A stretch of 33,603 nucleotides of DNA from CAYWTX01 sp964461295 (GTDB lineage: Bacteria; Planctomycetota; Phycisphaerae; SM23-33), in assembly GCA_964461295.1 (NCBI GenBank), contig CAYWTX010000453.1:1-33603 (forward strand), read 5' to 3'. This document shows positions 15,878-23,320 of the stretch, piece by piece. The position numbers and the translations under genes were made by a program. The notes under the pieces are model-generated. The model did no database searches, was not told the DNA's origin, and saw only the letters and a program-made list of their open reading frames with translations. Each line of letters begins with the position of its first letter. Positions within the stretch are counted from its first letter, which is position 1.

Positions 15878-16666
15878 ATGAGACGTGCCCTCATCATGGG
15901 GATGGGCCTGGCGGCCTTGACGCTGGCGGGCTGTCCCGTGCCCCAACTCCAGAACACGCCGAGTTGGCAGCGCAGGGAGATCGACCCGATGAGCGGGCGG
16001 GCGTACTGGCTCTACGTGCCGCACAACTACAGCTTCGCCAAGGCCGCCCCGCTCATCGTCACATGCCACGGCACGCCTCCTTACGACGTGGCCGAGCACC
16101 ACATCCGCGAGTGGAAGATGCTGGGCGAGCAGAACGGCTGCATCGTGGTGGCCCCCGAACTGGTGGCGACCGACGGCATCTTCGGCGACGGGCCCGTCGG
16201 CGGAATGCTGGACGACGAAAGATTCATCCTCAGCATCGTCAGCCTCATGGGCTACAAGTTCAACCTCGACCGCGCCAACATCATGATCACCGGCTTCTCC
16301 GGCGGAGGCTTCCCGGCCTATTTCGTCGGCCTGCGCCGGCCGGACGTGTTCTCCACCATCGTCGCGCGGAGCTGCAACTTCAGCGACACGAACCTGGCCA
16401 ACTGGGTTCCCACCGGCGGCAGCGCCGACCGGCAGTCGATCATGGTGTACTACGGCGAGAACGACCCCGGCGCGATCCGGAACCAGTCCAGCAACGCGAT
16501 CAAGTTCCTCCAGTCCAAGGGGTATGCCATCGACACGACGGTCATCCCCGGCATCGGGCACGAACGCCGCCCCGAGGTCGCGATGAGCTTCTTCCGCAGG
16601 CACTGGCGTCCCGCCCGGGCGACGCAGATCGTGACGCCTCCCGTGGCGGCCAACCTGATCCCGTAG
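15878..16666 (+). CDS. Lipoprotein alpha/beta-hydrolase, PHB-depolymerase/feruloyl-esterase-like
   Basis: 262 aa. Lipobox LAGC with Cys19, so membrane-anchored outside the cytoplasm. The alpha/beta-hydrolase core carries the oxyanion strand VTCHGTPP (61-68), nucleophile elbow GFSGG with Ser141, acid Asp196 (GENDPG) and His228 (GIGHERR), all in the correct order. Related poly(3-hydroxybutyrate) depolymerase and feruloyl/acetyl-xylan esterase families cleave esters. The neighbouring beta-helix and esterase genes favour a carbohydrate ester as substrate (inference). GGAG at 15864-15867, 10 nt before the ATG, supports the start. It converges with the beta-helix gene with only 21 bp between stop codons. 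Confidence 0.87.
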   Translation: MRRALIMGMGLAALTLAGCPVPQLQNTPSWQRREIDPMSGRAYWLYVPHNYSFAKAAPLIVTCHGTPPYDVAEHHIREWKMLGEQNGCIVVAPELVATDGIFGDGPVGGMLDDERFILSIVSLMGYKFNLDRANIMITGFSGGGFPAYFVGLRRPDVFSTIVARSCNFSDTNLANWVPTGGSADRQSIMVYYGENDPGAIRNQSSNAIKFLQSKGYAIDTTVIPGIGHERRPEVAMSFFRRHWRPARATQIVTPPVAANLIP

Positions 16667-16687
16667 GCGAGAGCGGCCGGCGGCAAC

Positions 16688-18085
16688 CTACTTCTTGCCG
16701 GCCGGTCTCGAGGCCGGCGCGGGCTCGGCGATCGCACCCTCGATCTTGTTGCCCGGATCGATCTCGGTCGCGGCGCGCACGCTGGGGTGAATGAGCATCG
16801 CCGTCTTCTGCGTTTTCTCCTTGTCGTCGGCGCGCGTGTCGCGAATGGTGTTGCCGCGGAATGTCGTCCGCCTGGCCCCCACCAGCCAGACGCCCACGCC
16901 GGCCCGCCCGGCGCTGCCGTTGTCTTCGATCACGTTTCCGCTGAACGTGCAGCCGTCCGGCGAGGGCGTTTCGCGGCGGAACCACACGCCGGTGTGCCCG
17001 TTCCGGCGGACCGTGTTGCCGGCGAAGACGTTGTCGCCGTCGTCATGGCCGATCGAGATGCCGTGGTTGCCGTTGCCCTCCAGGGCGTTGTTCTCGAAGC
17101 GGCCCCCGCGGATGTTCCAGCAGACGAACAGGCCCACGTCGCCGTTGCCGCGGGCCGCGCAGTTGCGGATCACCGTCCGCAGCGAGCCGGTGCCCGGATG
17201 CAGGCCGTAGCCGTTGCCGCCGGGCATGCCGAAGACCGTCCCGTTGTTGTCGGCCAGGCAGTTCTCCACGGTCATGTCGTGCACGAGCTGCCAGGAGATC
17301 CCGTCGCCCGCGAAGTCCTTTACCTCCACGCGCCGCACCGCGCAGCGGCGGCCGAAGTGCAGGTAGATCCCGCCGTTGCGGCACCCATCGACGTACATGT
17401 CCTTGTTCTGCGCCTTGACGCCGTCGATCGCCAGGCCCTCGATCTCGACGCCCTCGATCCACTCGACTTCCTTGTGCCACCTCGCCCGCGTCGCGCTGAT
17501 CAGCGGGTGCGAGTGCTGCACCACGGCCCCCGCCTTGTACGCGGCCCCCGGCGGGCCGAACGCCGCGTTGATTCCCGGCCGGGAGCGAGGTTCGTCGCCC
17601 ACGGGCCGGTCGAGGGTGATCGTGTTGCCGTCGATGGCCGTCACCGTGCGGACGACGTTGCCCCAAGCGCCGGTCCGCTCGTCGTAGCGGAGCGTGACGC
17701 CCCAGCCCACACGCAGCCAGGAGGCGTCGTCGAGCGTCAGCTTCGCGTCGGCGAGCTTCGCCTCGACCGCCAGCTTCGACACCCTCTGCGGCCCCTTGCG
17801 CAGGACGGTCTTGCCGATGCCGGCCCCGCGAATGGTCATCGGCCCGCGAACGTGCAGGGCGTCGTCCATCGCGTACGTGCCCTCCGCGATTGCCAGCACG
17901 CCGTTGCCGTCGGGGGCTTTGGCCAGCAGCAGGTCAGCCGCCTTCTGCAAGGCAGCGTGATCGCCCCCGACGACGTCGCCGGCCGTCGGGCCCACCGTTA
18001 CGGTGACCTCGCCGGCGGCCGTTGCGATCGCGGCCGCGACTGTGGCCGCGACCAGGAAGAGGAGTATGCCTTGGGTGCTCACCAT
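16688..18085 (-). CDS. Exported right-handed beta-helix protein (pectate-lyase-like fold)
   Basis: 465 aa. Signal peptide 1-24 (ILLFLVAATVAAAIATAAG). The start resembles polysaccharide lyase/glycosidase beta-helix proteins: an N-cap with DHAALQKAADLLL and AIAEGTYAMDDALHVRG, then parallel beta-helix coils at about 180-430. Coil motifs recur every 22-25 residues: VEIEGLAIDGVKAQNKDMYV, MTVENCLADNNG, TVIRNCAARGNGDVGL, GRFENNALEGNGNHGISIG, NVFAGNTVRRNGHTGVWF, CTFSGNVIEDNG and TTFRGNTIRDTR. No catalytic residues can be assigned, so it may be a lyase, a hydrolase or a mannuronan-epimerase-like protein. AGGAG 8 nt before the ATG supports the start. It is divergent from the acetyl-esterase-like gene (163-bp shared upstream region). 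Confidence 0.88.
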   Translation of the reverse strand: MVSTQGILLFLVAATVAAAIATAAGEVTVTVGPTAGDVVGGDHAALQKAADLLLAKAPDGNGVLAIAEGTYAMDDALHVRGPMTIRGAGIGKTVLRKGPQRVSKLAVEAKLADAKLTLDDASWLRVGWGVTLRYDERTGAWGNVVRTVTAIDGNTITLDRPVGDEPRSRPGINAAFGPPGAAYKAGAVVQHSHPLISATRARWHKEVEWIEGVEIEGLAIDGVKAQNKDMYVDGCRNGGIYLHFGRRCAVRRVEVKDFAGDGISWQLVHDMTVENCLADNNGTVFGMPGGNGYGLHPGTGSLRTVIRNCAARGNGDVGLFVCWNIRGGRFENNALEGNGNHGISIGHDDGDNVFAGNTVRRNGHTGVWFRRETPSPDGCTFSGNVIEDNGSAGRAGVGVWLVGARRTTFRGNTIRDTRADDKEKTQKTAMLIHPSVRAATEIDPGNKIEGAIAEPAPASRPAGKK

Positions 18086-18248
18086 CGCGGAATCTCCTGA
18101 TGGGGCTTCTGATTGTAGCTTCGGGGGCGGCGATTCGGGTCGGTCTCTTGACGGGCTGGGCGCGGCATGCGCCAATGCGGCCCTGGGAACGCCGAGCGCC
18201 CGTTCGGCGCCCTGTTCCCCTGTCAGAGCGAACGAAGCGAGGCACTCC

Positions 18249-19169
18249 ATGGGTAGCGGCGTGTGGCTGACGGTGCTTGTGGCGGTGTTGCTTGTGGCGG
18301 CGATGCAGACGTGCGCCGAGCCGCGGCGCGTGAAGCTCTGGCCGTCGGGGGCGCCCGGCGCGGCCGGCAAGGACGGCCCCGACGACCCCAACGAGCCCAC
18401 GATGGACATCTACCTGCCGGCCAAGGGCAAGGCCGTGACTATGGGCGTCGTCGTGCTGCCCGGCGGCGGGTATGGGCACCTCGCCCTCGGCCACGAAGGC
18501 CAGCAGATCGGCGAGTTCTTCAACGGGCTTGGCGCCGCCGCATTCGTGGTGCGCTACCGCCACGCGCCGCGGTTCCACCATCCCGTGCCGCTGGGCGACG
18601 CCCAGCGGGCCGTGCGCTGCGCGCGGGCACGGGCGGGGGAGTTCGGCATCGCCTCCAGCGACGTCGGCTTGATGGGCTTCTCGGCCGGCGGGCACCTCGC
18701 CTCCAGCGTGCTCACGCACTTCGACGCCGGCAAGCCCGACGCCAACGACCCGGTGGACCGCGTGTCGTGCCGGCCGGACTTCGGCGTCTTGTGCTACCCG
18801 GTGATCACGCTGACGCAGGAGGCCTACTGCCACAAGGGCTCGCGGCAGAACCTGCTGGGGGCTGGTTTCTCGGCCGAACTCCAGAAAGAGATGTCCAGCG
18901 AGCTGAAGGTGACGAAGGACACGCCGCCGTGCTTCCTGTTCGCCACCGACCAGGACAAGTCCGTCCCGGCCGAGAATGCCGTCCTGTTCTACCTGGCGTT
19001 GCGGCAGGCGGGCGTGGGGGCCGAACTGCACGTCTTCCGTCCCGGCGCGCATGGCGTTGGGCTGGCGCTGAAGGACCCTGTGCTGTCGGCCTGGCCGCAA
19101 CTGCTGACGGCCTGGCTGAAGGCCGGCGGCTGGCTGAAGCCGGCGGCAGCGGCCCCGGCCGCGAAGTGA
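18249..19169 (+). CDS. Exported acetyl-esterase-like alpha/beta-hydrolase
   Basis: 306 aa. An N-terminal signal sequence (about 6-22, VWLTVLVAVLLVAAMQTCA) is followed by KLWPSGAPGAAG, the typical opening of planctomycete/Bacteroidota acetyl-xylan-esterase-like hydrolases. The oxyanion motif VVLPGGGYGHLA (68-79), nucleophile GFSAGG with Ser145, Asp236 (DQDKSVP) and His268 (GAHGVG) form a complete triad. The family deacetylates xylan or other polysaccharides; substrate here is inferred. GAGG at 18239-18242, 6 nt before the ATG at 18249, fixes the start. The C-terminus is an Ala/Pro-rich tail. Confidence 0.9.
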   Translation: MGSGVWLTVLVAVLLVAAMQTCAEPRRVKLWPSGAPGAAGKDGPDDPNEPTMDIYLPAKGKAVTMGVVVLPGGGYGHLALGHEGQQIGEFFNGLGAAAFVVRYRHAPRFHHPVPLGDAQRAVRCARARAGEFGIASSDVGLMGFSAGGHLASSVLTHFDAGKPDANDPVDRVSCRPDFGVLCYPVITLTQEAYCHKGSRQNLLGAGFSAELQKEMSSELKVTKDTPPCFLFATDQDKSVPAENAVLFYLALRQAGVGAELHVFRPGAHGVGLALKDPVLSAWPQLLTAWLKAGGWLKPAAAAPAAK

Positions 19170-19540
19170 CCGGCAGGCCAAGGCGGGCGACGTGCTCTCC
19201 CGGCAGGCAGGGCGCGTCCCGGTTTCCTCGGTTCTCTTGATCCCGGCCGGCCTTCAAGAGCACATCATCCAGCGCACCGGGCACCAGGGATGAGGTGCGA
19301 ACGCCGAACGCTCAACCACGGCGAATCCCTCCAGGCGGACATCGGAGCTCGCCGCCTGCACGCGGCAGGTCACTGACCCGCCACCGTGGGCGAAGCCCCA
19401 TGCCGGCGCCCGAAGATCAGGCGGTAGGATATCGCGGCGCAGGTGTTAGATCTTGTGTCGGCCAAACGACCGCGGCAAGAAACAGGAAGCCCGGGAGTTA
19501 GGGCGAGTGCCTGTTCACAGAGTCCCCAAAGGAGCCAACA
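19170..19540. other. Intergenic region upstream of the ThuA cluster
   Basis: No gene seen. It contains a short heptanucleotide array at 19297-19317. It must hold the promoter of the downstream cluster but no convincing -35/-10 pair was found. The strong AAAGGAG ribosome binding site is at about 19526-19532. Confidence 0.5.
19297..19317. repeat. Short heptanucleotide array, NCGAACG type
   Basis: Three 7-nt units (GCGAACG, CCGAACG, CTCAACC), the same consensus family as the array at 6299-6340. Confidence 0.5.
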
Positions 19541-20365
19541 ATGAACGGCGATCCTCGGTCTCGACGCGACTTCCTGAAGACTGTCTCGGCGGCGGCTGTG
19601 GGCGCGGCCTTGGGGGCGGCGGCTGAACGCCTTGCCGCCGCGGCCGCGGTCGGCGCCGCTTCGCGCCCGGCGGGCGCGAAGCTCAGGGCTGTGCTGTGGG
19701 TCGGCGGGCACTCGCACGACTTCAAGGCCTATGCCGAGACCCTCACCAAGGCGCTGCCGGAGCAGGTCCCCATGGACATCGAGGTGGTGAAGGACGGCAA
19801 GTTCCTGGACGCCCCCGAGGCCGACAAGCTCGACGTGATCATCATGAACCACTGCTTCGCCAAAGCCACGGGCGTGCTCACCGACGCGCAGAAGGCGAAG
19901 CTGTTGGAGCTTATTCGCGGGGGCGTGGGCGTCGTGGGCATCCACGCGTCGTACTACTCCTTCACGGAGTGGGCGGACATCCGCAAGGTCTGGGGCGCCA
20001 CGTTCACCAAGCACGGCAAGGTCGACGTGACCCTTGCCGTGACGATCCTGGACAAGGAGCACCCCGTCACGCAAGGCGTGGGCGATTCGTTCGAGGTGCG
20101 CAGCGAGTTGTACCAGTCCACGCCGCTGGCCGCGGACTGCCGCGTCCTGGCCAAGGCCAAGGAGAAGGACAAGGACGGCGAGTATCCGTCGGTCTGGACG
20201 CGGACGGAAGGCAAGGGCCGCGTGGCGGTCATCATGCCGGCTCATTGGCCCGACGCCTACAAGGTTCCCGCTTTCGTGAAGCTCATCGCCAACGCCGCGA
20301 GGTGGGCATCGCGCGGCGGCGACGCCAAGAGCGGGCAGGAACAGGATAGAGGAGCGAAGCGATGA
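19541..20365 (+). CDS. Tat-exported ThuA-like protein
   Basis: 274 aa. A twin-arginine signal (SRRDFLK at 7-13, then an Ala-rich hydrophobic stretch to about 42) directs the folded protein out. A ThuA-like class-I-glutamine-amidotransferase fold follows at 48-262: VLWVGGHSHDF (51-61), LDVIIMNHCF (97-106), GVGVVGIHASYYSF (128-141, with His135), and a late HPVTQGV / GKGRVAVIMPAHWPD segment. ThuA proteins act in trehalose/disaccharide metabolism through 3-keto-sugars in Agrobacterium and relatives; the exact reaction of exported forms is not settled. The upstream AAAGGAG is excellent. The stop overlaps the next start by 4 nt (ATGA at 20362-20365), so the next gene is probably translationally coupled. 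Confidence 0.88.
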   Translation: MNGDPRSRRDFLKTVSAAAVGAALGAAAERLAAAAAVGAASRPAGAKLRAVLWVGGHSHDFKAYAETLTKALPEQVPMDIEVVKDGKFLDAPEADKLDVIIMNHCFAKATGVLTDAQKAKLLELIRGGVGVVGIHASYYSFTEWADIRKVWGATFTKHGKVDVTLAVTILDKEHPVTQGVGDSFEVRSELYQSTPLAADCRVLAKAKEKDKDGEYPSVWTRTEGKGRVAVIMPAHWPDAYKVPAFVKLIANAARWASRGGDAKSGQEQDRGAKR

Positions 20366-21432
20366 ACCCCAAGGGGAAGGCCCGCAGAGAGTTCCTCAAG
20401 GCCACCTCGACGGCGGCAGCGGCCGTGGCGCTGGCCCGCATTGCCCCGGCCGGCGAGGCGGCCAAGGCGCCGCCGGCGCCCGCTGCAAAGCCCGACCCCG
20501 CGAAGATACTCAACTACAACCCCAGAATGGGCTATCGCCGCCTGGGCAAGACGGACTTCTGGATCTCCGAGATCAGCCTGGGCGGGCACGGAAGCGGGCA
20601 CAAGTTCCTGGACCACGCCGCCGAACTGGGCATGAACTACGTGGACACCAACATCTCCGGCGAATGCGACGCCTACGGTGCGGCGATGGCCGGCATGAAG
20701 ACGGCCAAGCGCGACAAGTGGTTCATCGGGTTCGCCTCCTGGCCGGAGAAGATCACCCCCGACGGCGAGAAGGGCCTCAGCGTGGGGGGGATGCTCGGCA
20801 ACATCGAGGCGAGGCTGAAGAGCTACCGGACGGATCACCTGGACCTGTGGCGCCCGGTGGGGGCGACCTGGGGCAAGGGCCAGAACACCGTCGAGACGCT
20901 GCTTGAGGTGTCGGACAAGGCCTTGGACATGGTGGTCGAGACGTTCGAGAAGGCCAGGAAGCAGGGCAAGGTGCTCCACCTGGGAGTCTCGGCCCACAAC
21001 CCCAAGGTCTTCCGGAAGGTGCTGGAGAAGTACCCTCAGTTCGAGGTGGTCATCTTCCCGTACCTGTTCCTGACCGAGGAGATGGGCGGCGAGGGCCTGC
21101 TGGCCCTGGCCAAGAAGAAGGACGTGGGCGTCATCGGGCTGAAGCCCTTCGGCGCCGGCTCGACCTTCGGCGTCAAGAAGACCCAGGACCAGGTCTTCAC
21201 CGACAAGCGCGGGCCGATCATGCTCAAGGAAATGCTCAGGGAGCCCCGCCTGTCGGCCGTCATCCCGGGCGTCGCGTCGGAAGGCCAGCTCGACGAGAAC
21301 GTCAAGGGATCCCACGAGCGGGACGTGCCGGCCACCGAGGCCGACCGGAAGGCCCTGATCGAGTGCCGGCGGAATTTTCACGCCTGTCTTGCCCCGGAGT
21401 ACCAATGGTTGCGCCAGTGGGAACACGCCTAG
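20362..21432 (+). CDS. Tat-exported aldo/keto-reductase-like protein with altered catalytic tetrad
   Basis: 356 aa. Twin-arginine signal ARREFLK (7-13), then an Ala/Pro-rich linker to about 45. The AKR-type TIM barrel starts at MGYRRLGKTDFWISEISLGG (56-75). Asp95 (NYVDTN) and Tyr105 (DAYG) match the first two members of the D-Y-K-H tetrad. Where the Lys should be (usually ending a strand like FIATK) the sequence reads FIGFASWPEK (121-130), and where the His should be it reads HLDLWRPVG (159-167), so both appear to be missing by eye. The C-terminal barrel strands (VLHLGVSAHNP, VIGLKPFGAGSTFG, LSAVIPGVAS) are well kept. It may be a redox-inactive or repurposed AKR. It overlaps the ThuA gene by 4 nt and the cytochrome gene by 28 nt. 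Confidence 0.88.
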   Translation: MNPKGKARREFLKATSTAAAAVALARIAPAGEAAKAPPAPAAKPDPAKILNYNPRMGYRRLGKTDFWISEISLGGHGSGHKFLDHAAELGMNYVDTNISGECDAYGAAMAGMKTAKRDKWFIGFASWPEKITPDGEKGLSVGGMLGNIEARLKSYRTDHLDLWRPVGATWGKGQNTVETLLEVSDKALDMVVETFEKARKQGKVLHLGVSAHNPKVFRKVLEKYPQFEVVIFPYLFLTEEMGGEGLLALAKKKDVGVIGLKPFGAGSTFGVKKTQDQVFTDKRGPIMLKEMLREPRLSAVIPGVASEGQLDENVKGSHERDVPATEADRKALIECRRNFHACLAPEYQWLRQWEHA

Positions 21433-21905
21433 CGCGGGCGGCGGCAGCGGTCCTGATGACGGCGGGGCTGATGGCGATCGCGGCCTGCGAGCTTCGCGGC
21501 CCGTCGGCCTCTCCCGGCGGGGCCGGCGACCGTCTGCCCCCCAACGCCGCCTGCTACATCTGCCACATGCCGCTGATGAAGGACACGATCACCAAGACGC
21601 ACGCGAAGGCCGGCATCACGTGCACGCGGTGCCACGGCCTCAGCGCCGCCCACGCCAACGACGAGAAGATCGGCGCCACGCCGCCGGACCGCAAGTTCCG
21701 CAACGGCGAGGGCATCGCCTTCTGCCGCACGTGCCACAAGACCCACGACGTCGCCCCCGAGGCCGTCGTCCAACGCTATCGCCAGCGGGTTGCCGCCGCG
21801 CCGGCCGCCACGCAGCCGACGGCCTCGATCGCCTGCACCCAATGTCACGGCGCTCACCGGCTGCTTCGCCAGGCGGCGACCCAGCCGACGAGCAGCGAGA
21901 AGTGA
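21405..21905 (+). CDS. Tetraheme c-type cytochrome lipoprotein
   Basis: 166 aa. A lipoprotein signal (hydrophobic 12-26, lipobox AIAAC with Cys28) is followed by four CxxCH heme-attachment motifs: CYICH (50-54), CTRCH (73-77), CRTCH (107-111) and CTQCH (144-148). Additional His residues (H55-region, HAK at 66-68, HAND at 83-86, HKTH, HRLL) could be distal axial ligands. It resembles small NapC/NrfH/cytochrome c3-type electron carriers but is not an exact match. It should be anchored outside the cytoplasm and shuttle electrons. GGAG at 21396-21399, 5 nt before the ATG at 21405, fixes the start, so the gene begins 28 nt inside the AKR gene. That suggests tight co-expression with the Tat-exported partners. 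Confidence 0.9.
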   Translation: MVAPVGTRLARAAAAVLMTAGLMAIAACELRGPSASPGGAGDRLPPNAACYICHMPLMKDTITKTHAKAGITCTRCHGLSAAHANDEKIGATPPDRKFRNGEGIAFCRTCHKTHDVAPEAVVQRYRQRVAAAPAATQPTASIACTQCHGAHRLLRQAATQPTSSEK

Positions 21906-21993
21906 AGAAGAGAAACCGGCGCACATGCCCCAACGCCGCCAGGCGACCGCGCAATGACGCCCGTCGAACAACACGGCCAGCAGGAGAGCTCCG

Positions 21994-23235
21994 ATGAACA
22001 GCCCTTGGATCAAGATCGCGGTCGCGACGGGAATCGCTCTATCGTGCGTGGGGATGTCGGCGGCGGGCGCCCAGCCGCCGAAGCCGCCCAAGCCTGAGCC
22101 GAAGGGATCGCCCGTGGACCCCAACGTCCGGAAGGATCCGCTCTTCGTCATGCACCGCATCGGCACGGCTCGCACGGAGGCCGTTGGCGTCGGCGATTTC
22201 AACCGGGACGGCAAGCCGGACATCGTGGCCGGGGCGTTCCTGTACCTGGCGCCGGACTTCAAGCCCGTCAAGATTCGCACCCTTCGCGGCAGCGTGGACG
22301 ACAAGGGCAAGGGCTACGTGGACGACTTCATGAACCTGCCGCTGGACGTCGACGGCGACGGCCTGCTCGACGTGGTCTCCTGCTCGTGGTTCCAGAGCAA
22401 GTGTTCCTGGTTCCGCAATCCGGGCAAGGCCGCCGTCGAATGGCCCGAGGCGACGATCGACGCCAGGAGCGGCAACTTCGAGGCCGGCGACCTCTGGGAC
22501 GTCGACGGCGACGGCAAGGCCAACGAGATCGTGCCGCACGTCCAGCCAACCGTCTGGTACGAGTCCGTCCAGGATCCCAACGGCAAGGCCGCCGTCGTTC
22601 GCCACGTCGTCAGCGACAAACGCATGACCTGGGGCGCGGGCGTGGGCGACGTCAACGGCGATGGGCGACCCGACATCATCCGGCCCAATGCCTGGTTCGA
22701 GGCCCCAGCCGACTGCCGCAAGGGCCTGTGGAAGGAGCATCCGCTGGCACTGGGCGCTGCCGGGGACAAGATCAACGACACGGCCCAGATATGGGTGCTG
22801 GACGTCAACGGCGACAAGCTGCCGGACATCATCGCCAGTTCGGCCCACAAGCACGGGCTGTGGTGGTACCAGCAGGTGCGCGACGGCGACAAGACCACCT
22901 GGAAGCAGCACGAGATCGACAAGAGCTGGTCGCAGGTGCACAGCGTCGCGCTGGCCGACATCAACGGCGACGGCACGCCCGACATCGTCGCGGGCAAACG
23001 TTTCATGGCCCACAACGGCAGCGACCCCGACGAGTACGGCCCGCTGGGCCTGTACTGGTACGAACTGAAACGCGGCGACCCGCCCACGTGGACCAAGCGG
23101 GCCGTCACCTACAACGAGGGCGTGGCCGCCGGCCTGAGCATCCCCGTGGTCGACCTCGACGGCGACGGCGATCTCGACATCGTTGTCACCGGCAAGTTCG
23201 GCGGGCCGGTCTGGTTCGAGAACAAGAGGAAGTAG
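21994..23235 (+). CDS. Secreted seven-motif FG-GAP/VCBS beta-propeller
   Basis: 413 aa. Signal peptide 1-26 (ending AAGAQ), a Pro/Lys-rich linker, then exactly seven D-x-[DN]-x-D-type calcium-binding loops: DFNRDGKPDI, DVDGDGLLDV, DVDGDGKANEI, DVNGDGRPDI, DVNGDKLPDI, DINGDGTPDI and DLDGDGDLDI. Seven motifs fit one complete seven-bladed propeller of the FG-GAP/integrin-alpha type. Such proteins bind ligands or partners; catalysis is not expected. Aromatic loop residues (WYESV, WWYQQ, LYWYEL, VWFENK) would line the top face. AGGAG about 8 nt upstream supports the ATG at 21994. It is 88 bp from the cytochrome gene and 85 bp from the next gene, same strand. Confidence 0.92.
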   Translation: MNSPWIKIAVATGIALSCVGMSAAGAQPPKPPKPEPKGSPVDPNVRKDPLFVMHRIGTARTEAVGVGDFNRDGKPDIVAGAFLYLAPDFKPVKIRTLRGSVDDKGKGYVDDFMNLPLDVDGDGLLDVVSCSWFQSKCSWFRNPGKAAVEWPEATIDARSGNFEAGDLWDVDGDGKANEIVPHVQPTVWYESVQDPNGKAAVVRHVVSDKRMTWGAGVGDVNGDGRPDIIRPNAWFEAPADCRKGLWKEHPLALGAAGDKINDTAQIWVLDVNGDKLPDIIASSAHKHGLWWYQQVRDGDKTTWKQHEIDKSWSQVHSVALADINGDGTPDIVAGKRFMAHNGSDPDEYGPLGLYWYELKRGDPPTWTKRAVTYNEGVAAGLSIPVVDLDGDGDLDIVVTGKFGGPVWFENKRK

Positions 23236-23320
23236 CGGCGACGCGGAGCGCTTGCCGGTCGGTGGGCAGACGGATACACGGGATGGTGAAGGCGAAGTGG
23301 ACCTGACCAGGACGAGGACT

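Noticed and set aside
16667..16710. Bidirectional terminator between the convergent esterase and beta-helix genes
   Set aside because: GCCGGC-rich arms pair imperfectly and no T-tract flanks them on either strand.
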